Positions 50,414 to 59,066 of a stretch of 64,000 nt of DNA are shown here, piece after piece. A model generated the notes under the pieces. It saw only the letters and a list, made by a program, of their open reading frames with translations, made no database searches and was not told the origin of the DNA. The DNA is from Halorubellus sp034808145. Its GTDB lineage: Archaea; Halobacteriota; Halobacteria; Halobacteriales; Natrialbaceae. The stretch lies in NCBI RefSeq assembly GCF_034808145.1, contig NZ_JAXHGM010000007.1, forward strand, positions 122,126 through 186,125, in the 5' to 3' direction. The translations under genes and the position numbers were made by a program. Numbering within the stretch: the stretch's first letter is position 1; every line of letters begins with the position of its first letter.

Positions 50414-50422
50414 TCTTAAACC
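50414..50422 (-). promoter_or_regulatory. TATA box of the L1-P0-P1 operon
   Basis: Reads GGTTTAAG on the minus strand. A start site 25-27 bases downstream gives a leader of about 65 bases before rpl1. Confidence 0.6.
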
Positions 50423-50538
50423 CGTCGAAGTGCTGGACCTACGGGAGAGCGCCGCAGGGGCTTGCGTGGTGCGCGTGCGAGCGAGTGCGGTGAATCGCCC
50501 AGTGCACTCATATGGGTGTCCATCGTGGGTCCGTTCAG

Positions 50539-52167
50539 ATGCGACTCTCGACGACGCTCGTCGCGCTCCTGGTCGCGCTCTCTCTCGTCCTCGGAATCAC
50601 GGTCTACGCGGGGTTCGCGCTCCATACGGACGACATCGTCCAGGGCGAGCGTGCGAGCGTGAACGGGACGGCGGCGACGGTCGCGCACAACCTCCACGCG
50701 CAACTCGAATCCAAGGAGCAGGTGGTGCGCGTTGGGTCGCGAGCGAGCGGTCTCGCCCGGCACGGGAGCGCCATCCAGATTGGAGCGCTGGACGAGTTCC
50801 TGGCGGCGTCGCGGCTCGACGGGGCGAGCGTCGTCGACGCGAACGGCACGGTGACGGCGTTCGCGTCGGAGGATACGAACGCGACGGAGCGCGAGCGCAT
50901 CGTCGGCGGGGACCTGAGTCATCGACGGTACGTGCGGGTGGCGTTGAACGGGACGATGCACGTGAGCGACCCGTTCCGCGCGGATTCGGGGAACCTGATC
51001 GTCGTCATCAGTGCACCCATCCGCGACGGCACGGACGTCGTCGGAACGCTGAACGCCGCCATCCACCTCGAGGACCCCGAGGAGGACCAGCACGGCGTGT
51101 TCTCGGACATCAGTCACCTCGTCGACCCCGGGCAGACCGTGACGGTTCGGTCGCACGGCACGTCGCTCTACGCGGAGGACCCCCTCGACGGGCGGACGTT
51201 CCGCGCGACGGAACCGGTCCCGCAGACGGACTGGGTGGTCGTCGTCGAACACGACCGGTCGTCGGTCGCGAACCGCCTGCGGTCGGTGTCGCTCGTACAG
51301 GGGGTCGCGCTCCTCGTCGTGCTCTGTTCGGTCGGCGCGGTCGGGTACTGGACGTACCGGACGAACATCCGGCAGATCGCTGACCTCCGCGCCGGCCTGA
51401 CCGCGCTCGAGAGCGGCGAGTACGACGTGGACGTGGCGCTCTCGGGGACCGAGGAGTGGGACGAGATCGGCGAGCGGTTCGACCGCGTCGGCGCGCGCCT
51501 CGAACAGCGCGAGAGCCAGCTCAGAGTCCTGAACCGCGTCCTCCGGCACAACGTCAGGAACGAGATGAACCTCGTGCTCGGGCACTCGCAGTCGCTTCGC
51601 GAGGACGACGCGGACGTGGACCTGCACGTCTCGGCTATCGAGGCCGCGGTTCAGGACACCCTCGAGATAAGCGACAACGCGCGGATGATAGAGGACCGCA
51701 TCCGAGCGGTCACGGACCGGCGCGCCCCGGCTCCGCTCTCGTCGGTGGTCGCGGAAGCGACCGCGACCGCGGACGCGCCGTCGGCGGCGAACGTCACCGT
51801 CGACGTGCCGGACGGCGTCGTCCTCGCGGACGGGGACGCGGTCCGCACCGCGCTCGCCGAGATCGTCGAGAACGCCTGCATCCACAACGACCGGCCGCCC
51901 GCGGACCGCGACGTCGCCATCACCGCACGCGACGACGACGACCACGTCCGCATCACCGTCAGCGACAACGGACCCGGACTCCCCGACATCGAAAGCGACC
52001 TGCTCGCTGGCGGCCTCGACGCGTCGCCCGTCGATCACGGCGACGGCCTCGGACACTGGATCGCTCGCTGGCTCGTCGAACGCGCCGACGGCACCATCAC
52101 GACGACGACGAACGGCGACGGGACCGTCGTCCACATCGACGTGCCGACGATCTACTCGGAGAACTGA
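50539..52167 (+). CDS. Membrane sensor histidine kinase with Cache-type sensor
   Basis: A 542-residue kinase. A first membrane helix (about 5-25) leads to an extracellular Cache-like sensor (30-250), a second helix follows (about 255-275), then a HAMP-like linker (YWTYRTNIRQIADLRAGLTALESG). The H-box is LNRVLRHNVRNEMNLVLGHSQSL, the N-box EIVENACIHND, with G1 DNGPGLPD and G2 GDGLGHWIARW. The HNVRNEM form is typical of haloarchaeal kinases. The ATG at 50539 precedes the first helix directly; 50512 is an alternative. It sits between rpl1 and rpl11, which usually adjoin in haloarchaea. The signal and partner are unknown. Confidence 0.9.
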   Translation: MRLSTTLVALLVALSLVLGITVYAGFALHTDDIVQGERASVNGTAATVAHNLHAQLESKEQVVRVGSRASGLARHGSAIQIGALDEFLAASRLDGASVVDANGTVTAFASEDTNATERERIVGGDLSHRRYVRVALNGTMHVSDPFRADSGNLIVVISAPIRDGTDVVGTLNAAIHLEDPEEDQHGVFSDISHLVDPGQTVTVRSHGTSLYAEDPLDGRTFRATEPVPQTDWVVVVEHDRSSVANRLRSVSLVQGVALLVVLCSVGAVGYWTYRTNIRQIADLRAGLTALESGEYDVDVALSGTEEWDEIGERFDRVGARLEQRESQLRVLNRVLRHNVRNEMNLVLGHSQSLREDDADVDLHVSAIEAAVQDTLEISDNARMIEDRIRAVTDRRAPAPLSSVVAEATATADAPSAANVTVDVPDGVVLADGDAVRTALAEIVENACIHNDRPPADRDVAITARDDDDHVRITVSDNGPGLPDIESDLLAGGLDASPVDHGDGLGHWIARWLVERADGTITTTTNGDGTVVHIDVPTIYSEN

Positions 52168-52237
52168 GGCGCGGTCGCCACAATAAACACGGCGGTCGCT
52201 CGCGGTCGCCCCGGAACGAGTGAGAGAACCCTGAGAG

Positions 52238-52717
52238 TCAGGCGTCAACGAACGTGTCGTCGTACTCGCCCGCGTCGATGCGCTCCTTGAACTCGCGCGG
52301 ATTCTCGCCTTCGATGGTCACGCCGAGGGACGTACACGTCCCGACGACCTCCTTGGCCGCCTGCTTGGCGTCGTACGCGAGCAGGTCGGTGAGCTTCTGT
52401 TCGGCGATCTGCTTGACCTGGTCGACGGTGAGGTCCGCGACGAACTCCTCGTGGGGTTCGCCGCTCCCGGTGTCGAACCCGGCCTCGTCCTTGATGAGCT
52501 CCGCGGTCGGGGGAACACCGACCTCGATGCTGAACGAGCCGTCGTCGTCGTAGTCGACGGTCACGGGGACTTCCGTCCCGTCGAACGCTTCCGTCTGTTC
52601 GTTTATCTCACTGACGACGGCCTGCACGTCCACGGGTGTGGGGCCGAGCTCGGGACCGAGCGGCGGGCCAGGGTCGGCCTGTCCACCCGGAACGAGGACT
52701 TCGATGGTTCCAGCCAT
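52238..52717 (-). CDS. rpl11: Ribosomal protein L11 (uL11)
   Basis: A 159-residue uL11. IEVLVPGGQADPGPPLGPELGPTPVDVQAVV is the N-terminal domain with the conserved Pro-rich loop, and KQIAEQKLTDLLAYDAKQAAKEVVGTCTSLGVTIEG is the rRNA-binding C-terminal domain. It sits at the GTPase-associated centre. A TATA box at 52741-52748 implies a leaderless mRNA separate from the L1 operon. Confidence 0.96.
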   Translation of the reverse strand: MAGTIEVLVPGGQADPGPPLGPELGPTPVDVQAVVSEINEQTEAFDGTEVPVTVDYDDDGSFSIEVGVPPTAELIKDEAGFDTGSGEPHEEFVADLTVDQVKQIAEQKLTDLLAYDAKQAAKEVVGTCTSLGVTIEGENPREFKERIDAGEYDDTFVDA

Positions 52718-52740
52718 ACCCGATACGTGCCTCGGGCGAG

Positions 52741-52748
52741 TTTTAACC
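52741..52748 (-). promoter_or_regulatory. TATA box of rpl11
   Basis: Reads GGTTAAAA on the minus strand, centred 27 bases before the rpl11 ATG, the leaderless spacing. Confidence 0.65.
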
Positions 52749-52884
52749 CTTACTTTTCTCGCGCGAGCCGCGAGCGGGTCTGCACTGCCCGTGGTTCGAA
52801 CGTGACGGTCCCCGGCCGCGCTGGGGCGTGATATCGTTCCGCAACGGTAACGCTTACCCGCGGTCCGAGTGTACGAGAGAGTGT

Positions 52885-53277
52885 ATGTCCAAGCAAGTTC
52901 ATTCCGTCTCCGAGGAAGGGTTCAGTACGACGACCACAATCCGCGACTTCGAGCAGACGGTCGACGCGACGGGCGAGGACGCACCGGACACGCTCGAGAC
53001 ACTCCTCAGCACGTACGCGGCGTGCTTCGTTCCCGCGCTCCGCGTCGCCGCGGAGCAGCGCCAGGCCGGCGACCTCGGGCACGTCGAGATCGACGTGACC
53101 GGTGACCTGAACGAGGACGACAAGCTCGCCGCCATCAGCTTCGACGTCGCCGTGGAGGGCGACGTCGGCGACAAGGCGGAGGCGGTCGTCTCGCGAGCGG
53201 AGGAACTCTGTAAGGTCCACGACGCGCTGAAGACGGACCTCTACGCGGACATCTCGCTCGAAGGCGACGCGTTCTGA
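52885..53277 (+). CDS. OsmC-family protein
   Basis: A 130-residue OsmC-like protein. TLETLLSTYAACFVPALRVAAEQR contains the conserved Cys of the core helix, and a later LCKVHDALKTDLYADISLEG has the second Cys with the usual spacing (about 80 residues), so a peroxide-reducing Cys pair is likely. It should reduce organic hydroperoxides or serve a related redox task. The ATG at 52885 precedes MSKQVHSVSEEG; the upstream in-frame extension is Arg-rich and unlikely. Confidence 0.85.
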   Translation: MSKQVHSVSEEGFSTTTTIRDFEQTVDATGEDAPDTLETLLSTYAACFVPALRVAAEQRQAGDLGHVEIDVTGDLNEDDKLAAISFDVAVEGDVGDKAEAVVSRAEELCKVHDALKTDLYADISLEGDAF

Positions 53278-53402
53278 GACGCCCCGTCGCGCTCGCCGCG
53301 CCAGCGGTGGTGGTCGCGCGCGGTCACCGACGGACGACAGCCGCTTTCTCTTCGACCGGTCGCAGCGGAACGCTGATACGACGCGTGGGCGTACCCGGAG
53401 GT

Positions 53403-53948
53403 ATGACCGAAGAGTGGACGAACCGCGTCGTCGGCGAGCGGATGGCGGTCGACCAGGAGTTCAACGACCGCGTCACTGGGTCGGAGTTCTCGAACCAGGA
53501 GTGGAGTCTCATCATGAGCGCCACGCAGTACACCATCGACGACCCGGAGTCCCCCGGGTCGGCGAGCATCGTCGTCGACCGCGACGAGACGAACCTCGAA
53601 GCCATCATGCCCGAGTTGGAGAACATCCAGGAGCAGATGGGTGCGCTCGGCGGGGCGGGCGGCGGGAAGAGCGACGTCGGCGGGCGTGGCGACGCTGGCG
53701 GGGGCTTCTTCGACGCCGTCATGCGCGCGCTCGGCATGGGTGATGACGGGTCGAGCGACGACGACCACGCCGCTCGCGCCGAAACCGCGCGCGAGCTCGC
53801 CGGCGAGTACGGTCGCGAGCTCCAGAGTCACCTCGAATCGAAGGGCCGCTGGGAGGAGGTGTGCGCCATCGCCGCCGCCGAGGACGGGGGCGGTGCCGAG
53901 ACCGAGGGCGCTGACCGCTCCAGCGCGAACGACGAGCCCTCGGCCTAG
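53403..53948 (+). CDS. DUF5799-family haloarchaeal protein
   Basis: A 181-residue acidic protein. TEEWTNRVVGERMAVDQEFNDRV and FSNQEWSLIMSATQYTIDDPESPGSA match what I recall of the DUF5799 family, common in haloarchaea and of unknown function. The second half has a Gly-rich linker (about 82-98) and a helical stretch (LAGEYGRELQSHLESKGRWEEVCAIAAAE). The ATG at 53403 starts MTEEWTNR, the usual family beginning. Its end overlaps the end of the convergent lipoprotein gene by four bases. Confidence 0.75.
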   Translation: MTEEWTNRVVGERMAVDQEFNDRVTGSEFSNQEWSLIMSATQYTIDDPESPGSASIVVDRDETNLEAIMPELENIQEQMGALGGAGGGKSDVGGRGDAGGGFFDAVMRALGMGDDGSSDDDHAARAETARELAGEYGRELQSHLESKGRWEEVCAIAAAEDGGGAETEGADRSSANDEPSA

Positions 53949-54478
53949 TCGGTGTAGCAGGCGAGGGTCTGGCCGCGCTCCCACGGGTCGGGGTCGAGCG
54001 CGCCCGCAGGACCGCGGCCGTCGGCGGCGGCGCGGAAGACGCGCTCCGCGTCGAGGTAGTAGACGGTTCGCGTCGTTCCCTGCTCGCGGGTCGCGACGTC
54101 GCTCTCGTACACGTAGTGCTCGTAGCGGTATCGACGCCGGTAGACGACGCTCGCGCCGGGACTGGCGTAGGTTCGCCGGTCGATGGTCTCGATGGTGATG
54201 GGGCCCGTGGTCGTGGTTCCCGCGTCTCCGGTGTGGTCGCGGTAGGCGCGCTCGTACGCGTCCGCGTAGTCGATGACGTTCCCGACGTCGTCGATGGGGG
54301 GCGGTCCGGTGGGGTACGTCGAGCTGTTGGGTGCCGAGGACGGTTCGCCGACGTCGGGCCCCGGCCGGTTCGCGACGCTGCAGTCGCCGGGCGGTGGTCG
54401 AGTGCCGGCACAGCCCGCCGCGGCCGTGGTGAATCCGACGCCGACAGCCGCGAGCACCTGTCGGCGCGTTCGTGGCAC
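53945..54478 (-). CDS. Tat-secreted lipoprotein, unknown function
   Basis: A 177-residue precursor. PRTRRQVLAAVGVGF with lipobox AAAGC is a twin-arginine lipoprotein signal. The mature region is Pro/Ser-rich at first (GEPSSAPNSSTYPTGPPP), then has an alpha/beta pattern (IDYADAYERAYRDHTGD, RYRYEHYVYESD, TVYYLDAERVFRA). GTG at 54478 is the likely start; an in-frame TTG nine codons upstream would add an unneeded leader. It begins 48 bases after leuB on the same strand and could be read through from that operon. Confidence 0.75.
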   Translation of the reverse strand: MPRTRRQVLAAVGVGFTTAAAGCAGTRPPPGDCSVANRPGPDVGEPSSAPNSSTYPTGPPPIDDVGNVIDYADAYERAYRDHTGDAGTTTTGPITIETIDRRTYASPGASVVYRRRYRYEHYVYESDVATREQGTTRTVYYLDAERVFRAAADGRGPAGALDPDPWERGQTLACYTD

Positions 54479-54526
54479 TGCTAGCGAGTGACGTGACCGC
54501 GACAAGAGTCTTCGGGTGGGGTCGCG

Positions 54527-55519
54527 CTAGAGTTCGTCGAGGATGGCGGCGGCGACGTCCTCGGTGCCGGCGTCGCCGCCGAGGTCGGGCGTCCGCGGGC
54601 CGTCCTCGAGGACGGATTCGACGGCGTCGCGGACGCGTCCCCCTTCCTCGTCGTACCCGAGGTGCTCCAGGCACATCGCGGCGGAGAGCACGGTCGCGCT
54701 CGGGTTCGCGACGCCGTCGCCGGCGATGTCGGGCGCGCTCCCGTGCACGGGCTCGAACAGGCCGTTCTCGCGGCCGACGTTCGCGCTCGGGAGGAGGCCG
54801 AGGCCGCCGACGAGCCCCGCGGCGAGGTCCGAGAGGACGTCGCCGGCGAGGTTCGGACAGATGACGACGCCGTAGTCGGTCGGACGCTGGACGAGGTGCA
54901 TCGCGAGGGCGTCCATCAGCGCCTCCTCGACGTCGCTCGCGTCGACCGCGGCGTGCTCGCGTGCGACGTCGCGGCAGCGCGCGAGGAATCGCCCGTCGGT
55001 CTCGCGCATCACGTTCGCCTTGTGCGCGACGGTGACGTCCTCGTAGCCGTTCTCGACGGCGTAGTCGAACCCGAACGCGGCGATGTCCCTGGATGCGTCG
55101 TCGGTGACGACGCGCGTGAGCGTCGACACGCCGTCGGTTATCTCGTCCTCAATGCCCGCGTAGACGCCTTCGGTGTTCTCGCGGACGAACACGAGGTCGG
55201 TCTCCGGCTGGAGGGCGTCGACGCCCGGGTACGCGCGCGCCGGGCGCACGTTCGCGAACGAGTCCACCGCCTCGCGGAGCGGGAGCACGACGTCGGCCGC
55301 GGTCTCGCCGGCGGCACCGAAGACGGTCGCGTCCGCGTCCGCGACCGTCTCGTAGGTCTCGTCGGGGAGCGGGTCGCCGGTCTCCGCGGCGACCGCGTCG
55401 CCGGCGTCGGCGTGCACGAACTCGAAGTCACCGACCGCGTCGAGGACGTCGACCGCGACGGGGACGACCTCCCGGCCGACGCCGTCGCCGGGGACGACCG
55501 CGATCCGTTCGGCGGTCAC
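54527..55519 (-). CDS. leuB: 3-isopropylmalate dehydrogenase
   Basis: A 330-residue LeuB. It oxidises and decarboxylates 3-isopropylmalate with NAD in leucine synthesis. MTAERIAVVPGDGVGREVVPVAV is the N-terminal dinucleotide region, and VRENTEGVYAGIEDE, VAHKANVMRETDGRFL and a late EPVHGSAPDIAG are the active-site and cofactor motifs of the isocitrate/isopropylmalate dehydrogenase family. The start overlaps the leuD stop by four bases. It is the last biosynthetic gene of the operon. Confidence 0.96.
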   Translation of the reverse strand: MTAERIAVVPGDGVGREVVPVAVDVLDAVGDFEFVHADAGDAVAAETGDPLPDETYETVADADATVFGAAGETAADVVLPLREAVDSFANVRPARAYPGVDALQPETDLVFVRENTEGVYAGIEDEITDGVSTLTRVVTDDASRDIAAFGFDYAVENGYEDVTVAHKANVMRETDGRFLARCRDVAREHAAVDASDVEEALMDALAMHLVQRPTDYGVVICPNLAGDVLSDLAAGLVGGLGLLPSANVGRENGLFEPVHGSAPDIAGDGVANPSATVLSAAMCLEHLGYDEEGGRVRDAVESVLEDGPRTPDLGGDAGTEDVAAAILDEL

Positions 55520-56238
55520 GCGTCCTCACCACGGCCAGCGTCGTTCCGGGCGCGTGCGTTCGCGACGACGTCGTCGGCGACGTACGGCAGGGTCGCGGCG
55601 GTGTCCGCGACCGCCTCCGCGTTCGCCTTCATCAACGCGGTCGTGTCCCAGACGCCCTCGACGAGCGCCTTCCGCTGGGCGTCGTCGACGGTCACGTCCA
55701 CCGTCTCGTCGCCGTACGTCACGGTCTCCGCGGCGACGTCGACGTCGATGGCTCCCGTCGGGTTCGCGTCCGCCCAGTCCTGGATGGCTTCGACCGTCGC
55801 CTCGTCAGCGGTGACCGTCGGGATGCCGAGCGCGAGGCAGTTCCCCGCGAAGATCTCCGCGAAGCTCTCCCCGACGAGCGCGTCGATACCCCACCGCATC
55901 AGCGCCTGCGGAGCGTGCTCGCGCGAGGACCCACAGCCGAAGTTCTTGTTCGTCACCATCACGCTCGCGTCCCGGAACCGCTCCTCGTTCATCGGGTGCG
56001 GCTTCTCCTCGTCGTCGTCGGTGAACCGCTGGTCGAAGAACGCGAACTGGCCGAGGCCGTCGAACGTCACCACCTTCAGGAAGCGCGCGGGGATGATCTG
56101 GTCGGTGTCGACGTCGTTCCCTCGGACCGGGATGCCGGTCCCGGAGACATGCTCGACGACCTCAGCGGGCCCGTCGTCGTCCGCCCCGTCGTTCGGCGAA
56201 CCGCCGTCGCTCGGTGGGCCGCCGTCGATGGGCGTCAT
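55516..56238 (-). CDS. leuD: 3-isopropylmalate dehydratase small subunit
   Basis: A 240-residue LeuD, longer than the usual ~200 by an acidic N-terminal extension of about 35 residues. VRGNDVDTDQIIPARFLK and NFGCGSSREHAPQAL are the aconitase swivel-domain signatures. With LeuC it converts 2-isopropylmalate to 3-isopropylmalate. Its start overlaps leuC and its end overlaps leuB, both by four bases, implying matched synthesis. Confidence 0.95.
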   Translation of the reverse strand: MTPIDGGPPSDGGSPNDGADDDGPAEVVEHVSGTGIPVRGNDVDTDQIIPARFLKVVTFDGLGQFAFFDQRFTDDDEEKPHPMNEERFRDASVMVTNKNFGCGSSREHAPQALMRWGIDALVGESFAEIFAGNCLALGIPTVTADEATVEAIQDWADANPTGAIDVDVAAETVTYGDETVDVTVDDAQRKALVEGVWDTTALMKANAEAVADTAATLPYVADDVVANARARNDAGRGEDA

Positions 56239-57668
56239 ACCTCGGTCACCTCCTCGGGGTCGACGCGGTCGACGTCGCGGATGTCCGTCACCTCGCCGTG
56301 GACGGCGGCGGCCGCGACCATCTGCGGGTTCATCAGGACGGTCTTGCCGTCCTTGCTCCCCATCCGGCCGACGAAGTTCCGGTTCGACGAGGACGCACAC
56401 ACCTCCGGGCCCTCCAGCTGGTCCTCGTTCATCCCGAGGCACATCGAGCAGCCGGCGTTGCGCCACTCGAACCCGGCGTCGCGGAACACGTCCGCGAGCC
56501 CCTCGTCCTCGGCGGCCTGCTGGACGCGCTGACTGCCGGGGACGACGAGCGCGCGCACGTCGTCGTGGACCTCGCGGCCCGCGACGACGCGCGCCGCCCG
56601 CCGCAGGTCCGGGAGCCGCGCGTTCGTGCACGACCCGAGGAACGCGACGTCCACCTGGTAGCCGGCCATGGTGTCGCCGGGCTCGACGCCCATGTGCTCC
56701 TGTGCACGCCGTGCGGTCTCGACCTTGTCCGCGGGCAGGGACTCGGGGTCGGGAATCGGTTCGTCGACGAACACGCCCTGGCCGGGGGTCGTCCCCCACG
56801 TCACCATCGGCGCGAGCGCGTCCCCGTCGATCTCGACGACGTCGTCGTACTCGGCGTCGTCGTCGCTCGCGACGGACTCCCAGTACGCCTTCAGGTCATC
56901 GAACGCGTCGCCCTCGGGGACGCGGTCGCGGCCCTCCAGGAACTCGTACGTCGTCTCGTCGGGGTTCACGTACCCGGCGCGAGCGCCGCCCTCGACGCTC
57001 ATGTTGCAGATGCTCATCCGCCCTTCCATGCCGAGCGCGTCGACCGCCGAACCGCCGTACTCGTAGACGTACCCGACGCCGCCGTCGGTGCCGAGCTTGC
57101 GGATTATCTGGAGGATGACGTCCTTCGCCTCCACGCCGTCGCCGAGCTCGCCCGTGACCTCGATGCGGCGGACGTCCTGCTTCTCCATCGCGATACAGCC
57201 CGTCGCGAGCACGTCCCGGATCTGGCTGGTGCCGATGCCGAACGCGAGCGCGCCGAACGCGCCGTGCGTGCTCGTGTGCGAGTCCCCGCAGACGATCGTC
57301 TTCCCGGGCTGGGTGAGGCCCTGCTCGGGGCCGACGACGTGCACGATGCCCTGGTCGCCCGTGTCCGGATGCGAGAACTCGATGCCGGCGTCGCGGACGT
57401 TCGCCTCGAGCTCGGTCATCATCGTCTCCGCGGCGTCGTCGTCGAACGGTCGGGACTGGTCCGCGGTCGGCACGATGTGGTCGACCGTCGCGTGCGTCAA
57501 CTCCGGATACGCGACCGCCATGTCGCGCTCCTCGAGCATCCCGAACGCCTGCGGGCTCGTCACCTCGTGCACGAGATGCAGCCCCACGAACAACTGGTCC
57601 TGCCCGGTCGGGAGCGTGTCCACTCGGTGACGCTCCCACACCTCGTCGTAGAGCGTGCCCTCGCTCAT
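56235..57668 (-). CDS. leuC: 3-isopropylmalate dehydratase large subunit
   Basis: A 477-residue LeuC, an aconitase-family hydro-lyase with a [4Fe-4S] cluster. SEGTLYDEVWERHRVDTLPTGQDQLFVGLHLVHEVTSPQAF opens it. Cluster ligands appear as Cys in FLGSCTNARL and a CxxC in NAGCSMCLGMNED, with GDSHTSTHGAFGALAFGIG as a family motif. It acts with LeuD. Start and stop overlap the neighbouring genes by four bases. Confidence 0.96.
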   Translation of the reverse strand: MSEGTLYDEVWERHRVDTLPTGQDQLFVGLHLVHEVTSPQAFGMLEERDMAVAYPELTHATVDHIVPTADQSRPFDDDAAETMMTELEANVRDAGIEFSHPDTGDQGIVHVVGPEQGLTQPGKTIVCGDSHTSTHGAFGALAFGIGTSQIRDVLATGCIAMEKQDVRRIEVTGELGDGVEAKDVILQIIRKLGTDGGVGYVYEYGGSAVDALGMEGRMSICNMSVEGGARAGYVNPDETTYEFLEGRDRVPEGDAFDDLKAYWESVASDDDAEYDDVVEIDGDALAPMVTWGTTPGQGVFVDEPIPDPESLPADKVETARRAQEHMGVEPGDTMAGYQVDVAFLGSCTNARLPDLRRAARVVAGREVHDDVRALVVPGSQRVQQAAEDEGLADVFRDAGFEWRNAGCSMCLGMNEDQLEGPEVCASSSNRNFVGRMGSKDGKTVLMNPQMVAAAAVHGEVTDIRDVDRVDPEEVTEV

Positions 57669-57997
57669 TCTTCGTCGACGACGTCGGCCGTGTCGCCGAC
57701 GCGCTCGAACATGCGGTTCCCGTGGCCCCCGTCGGGCGCCTCGTGCGATACGTCCTTCATCGGTGTGGCGTCGTCGGACTCGGTGTCGCCGTCGTCGTCG
57801 AACGGCGCGTCCTCGTCACTGGCCTCGTCCACGTCGGTGCGCTCGTCGTCGACGGCGTCGCGTCGGCCGCCGTCGGCGACGATGGTGACGCCGTGCTCGA
57901 ACACGGACCCCATCGACTCGTTCGTGTAGGGGTTGGTGTGGCTGACGGCTCGCATCGGGGTCGATTCGTCGTCGGTGTCTCGTCGGGTATCGGTCAT
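57665..57997 (-). CDS. Conserved small acidic protein in the ilv-leu operon
   Basis: A 110-residue protein between ilvC and leuC, overlapping the leuC start by four bases. It contains two related short motifs: MRAVSHTNPYTNESMGSVFEHG near residue 15 and MKDVSHEAPDGGHGNRMFER near residue 80, separated by an acidic linker. The paired motif MxxVSH...(V/M)FE(H/R) suggests a duplicated peptide-binding or docking element. I do not recognise it. The strict coupling to leuC argues for a role in branched-chain synthesis, perhaps as an adaptor or regulator; that is inference. Confidence 0.7.
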   Translation of the reverse strand: MTDTRRDTDDESTPMRAVSHTNPYTNESMGSVFEHGVTIVADGGRRDAVDDERTDVDEASDEDAPFDDDGDTESDDATPMKDVSHEAPDGGHGNRMFERVGDTADVVDEE

Positions 57998-58028
57998 TGT
58001 AGTGGTCGGTGGTGGGTCGGTCGGGTGT

Positions 58029-59066
58029 TCAGTCGTCCGCGGGCGCTGGCTCGGATTCGGCGTCGTCCTTCCACGAGAACAGCCCGCGGAGGTCCTCGCC
58101 GACGGCCTCGATCTCGTGGTTCTCCTCCGCTCGCTTGCGCTGCGTGTAGCTCGGCCGGCCGGCCTGGTTCTCCGCGATCCACTCGCGAGCGAACTCGCCG
58201 TTCTGGACCTCCTCGAGGACGGCCTCCATCTTCTCGCGGGCGTGGTCGTCGACGACGCGGTCGCCGCGCGTGAGTCCGCCGTACTCCGCGGTGTCGCTCA
58301 CGGAGTGCCACATCCCGCCGAGCCCGTCCTCGTACATCAGGTCGACGATGAGCTTCAGTTCGTTCAGGCACTCGAAGTACGCCATCTCCGGGCTGTAGCC
58401 GGCGTCGACGAGCGTCTCGTAGCCCTGCTTGACGAGCGACGTGACGCCGCCACAGAGCACGGCCTGCTCGCCGAACAGGTCCGTCTCGGTCTCCTCCGCG
58501 AACGTCGTCTCGATGACGCCAGCTCGCGTGCACCCGATGCCCTTCGCGTACGCCAGCGCCTCCTGGGCGGCCTCGCCCGTCTCGTCCTGATAGACCGCGA
58601 GCAACCCGGGCGTGCCCTCGTCGCGCTCGTAGTTCCGCCGGACGATGTGACCGGGGGACTTCGGCGCGACGAGCGTCACGTCCACGCCCTCGGGCGGCTC
58701 TATCTGGTTGTAGTGCACGTTGAACCCATGCGCGAACTGGAGGGTGTCGCCCTCCTCGAGCGCCGGCTCGATAGCCTCGAACACCGCCGGCTGGACGGTG
58801 TCGGGGACGAGGACGCTCACCACGTCCGCTCGCTCGGCGGCCTCGCGCGGCGTCGCCACGTCCAGGCCGTCGTCCTCGGCGACCGGCCACGAGTCCGAGC
58901 TCTCGCGGAGCCCGACCACGACGTCGAACCCGCTCTCGTGGAGGTTCAACGCGTGGGCGTGCCCCTGGCTCCCGTACCCGAGTACCGCGACCGTCTTCGA
59001 TTGGAGGTACGATTCGTCAGCGTCGTCGTCGTAGTACACCGTCGTACTGAAGTCGTCGTCTGTCAT
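58029..59066 (-). CDS. ilvC: Ketol-acid reductoisomerase
   Basis: A 345-residue class I IlvC. It isomerises and reduces acetolactate or acetohydroxybutyrate with NAD(P)H in valine and isoleucine synthesis. VAVLGYGSQGHAHALNLHESG is the dinucleotide motif, VTLVAPKSPGHIVRRNYERDEG and GVIETTFAEETETDLFGEQAVLCGG are catalytic-domain motifs with the Mg-binding Asp and Glu. Its start overlaps the ilvN stop by four bases. An acidic tail ends it. Confidence 0.96.
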   Translation of the reverse strand: MTDDDFSTTVYYDDDADESYLQSKTVAVLGYGSQGHAHALNLHESGFDVVVGLRESSDSWPVAEDDGLDVATPREAAERADVVSVLVPDTVQPAVFEAIEPALEEGDTLQFAHGFNVHYNQIEPPEGVDVTLVAPKSPGHIVRRNYERDEGTPGLLAVYQDETGEAAQEALAYAKGIGCTRAGVIETTFAEETETDLFGEQAVLCGGVTSLVKQGYETLVDAGYSPEMAYFECLNELKLIVDLMYEDGLGGMWHSVSDTAEYGGLTRGDRVVDDHAREKMEAVLEEVQNGEFAREWIAENQAGRPSYTQRKRAEENHEIEAVGEDLRGLFSWKDDAESEPAPADD

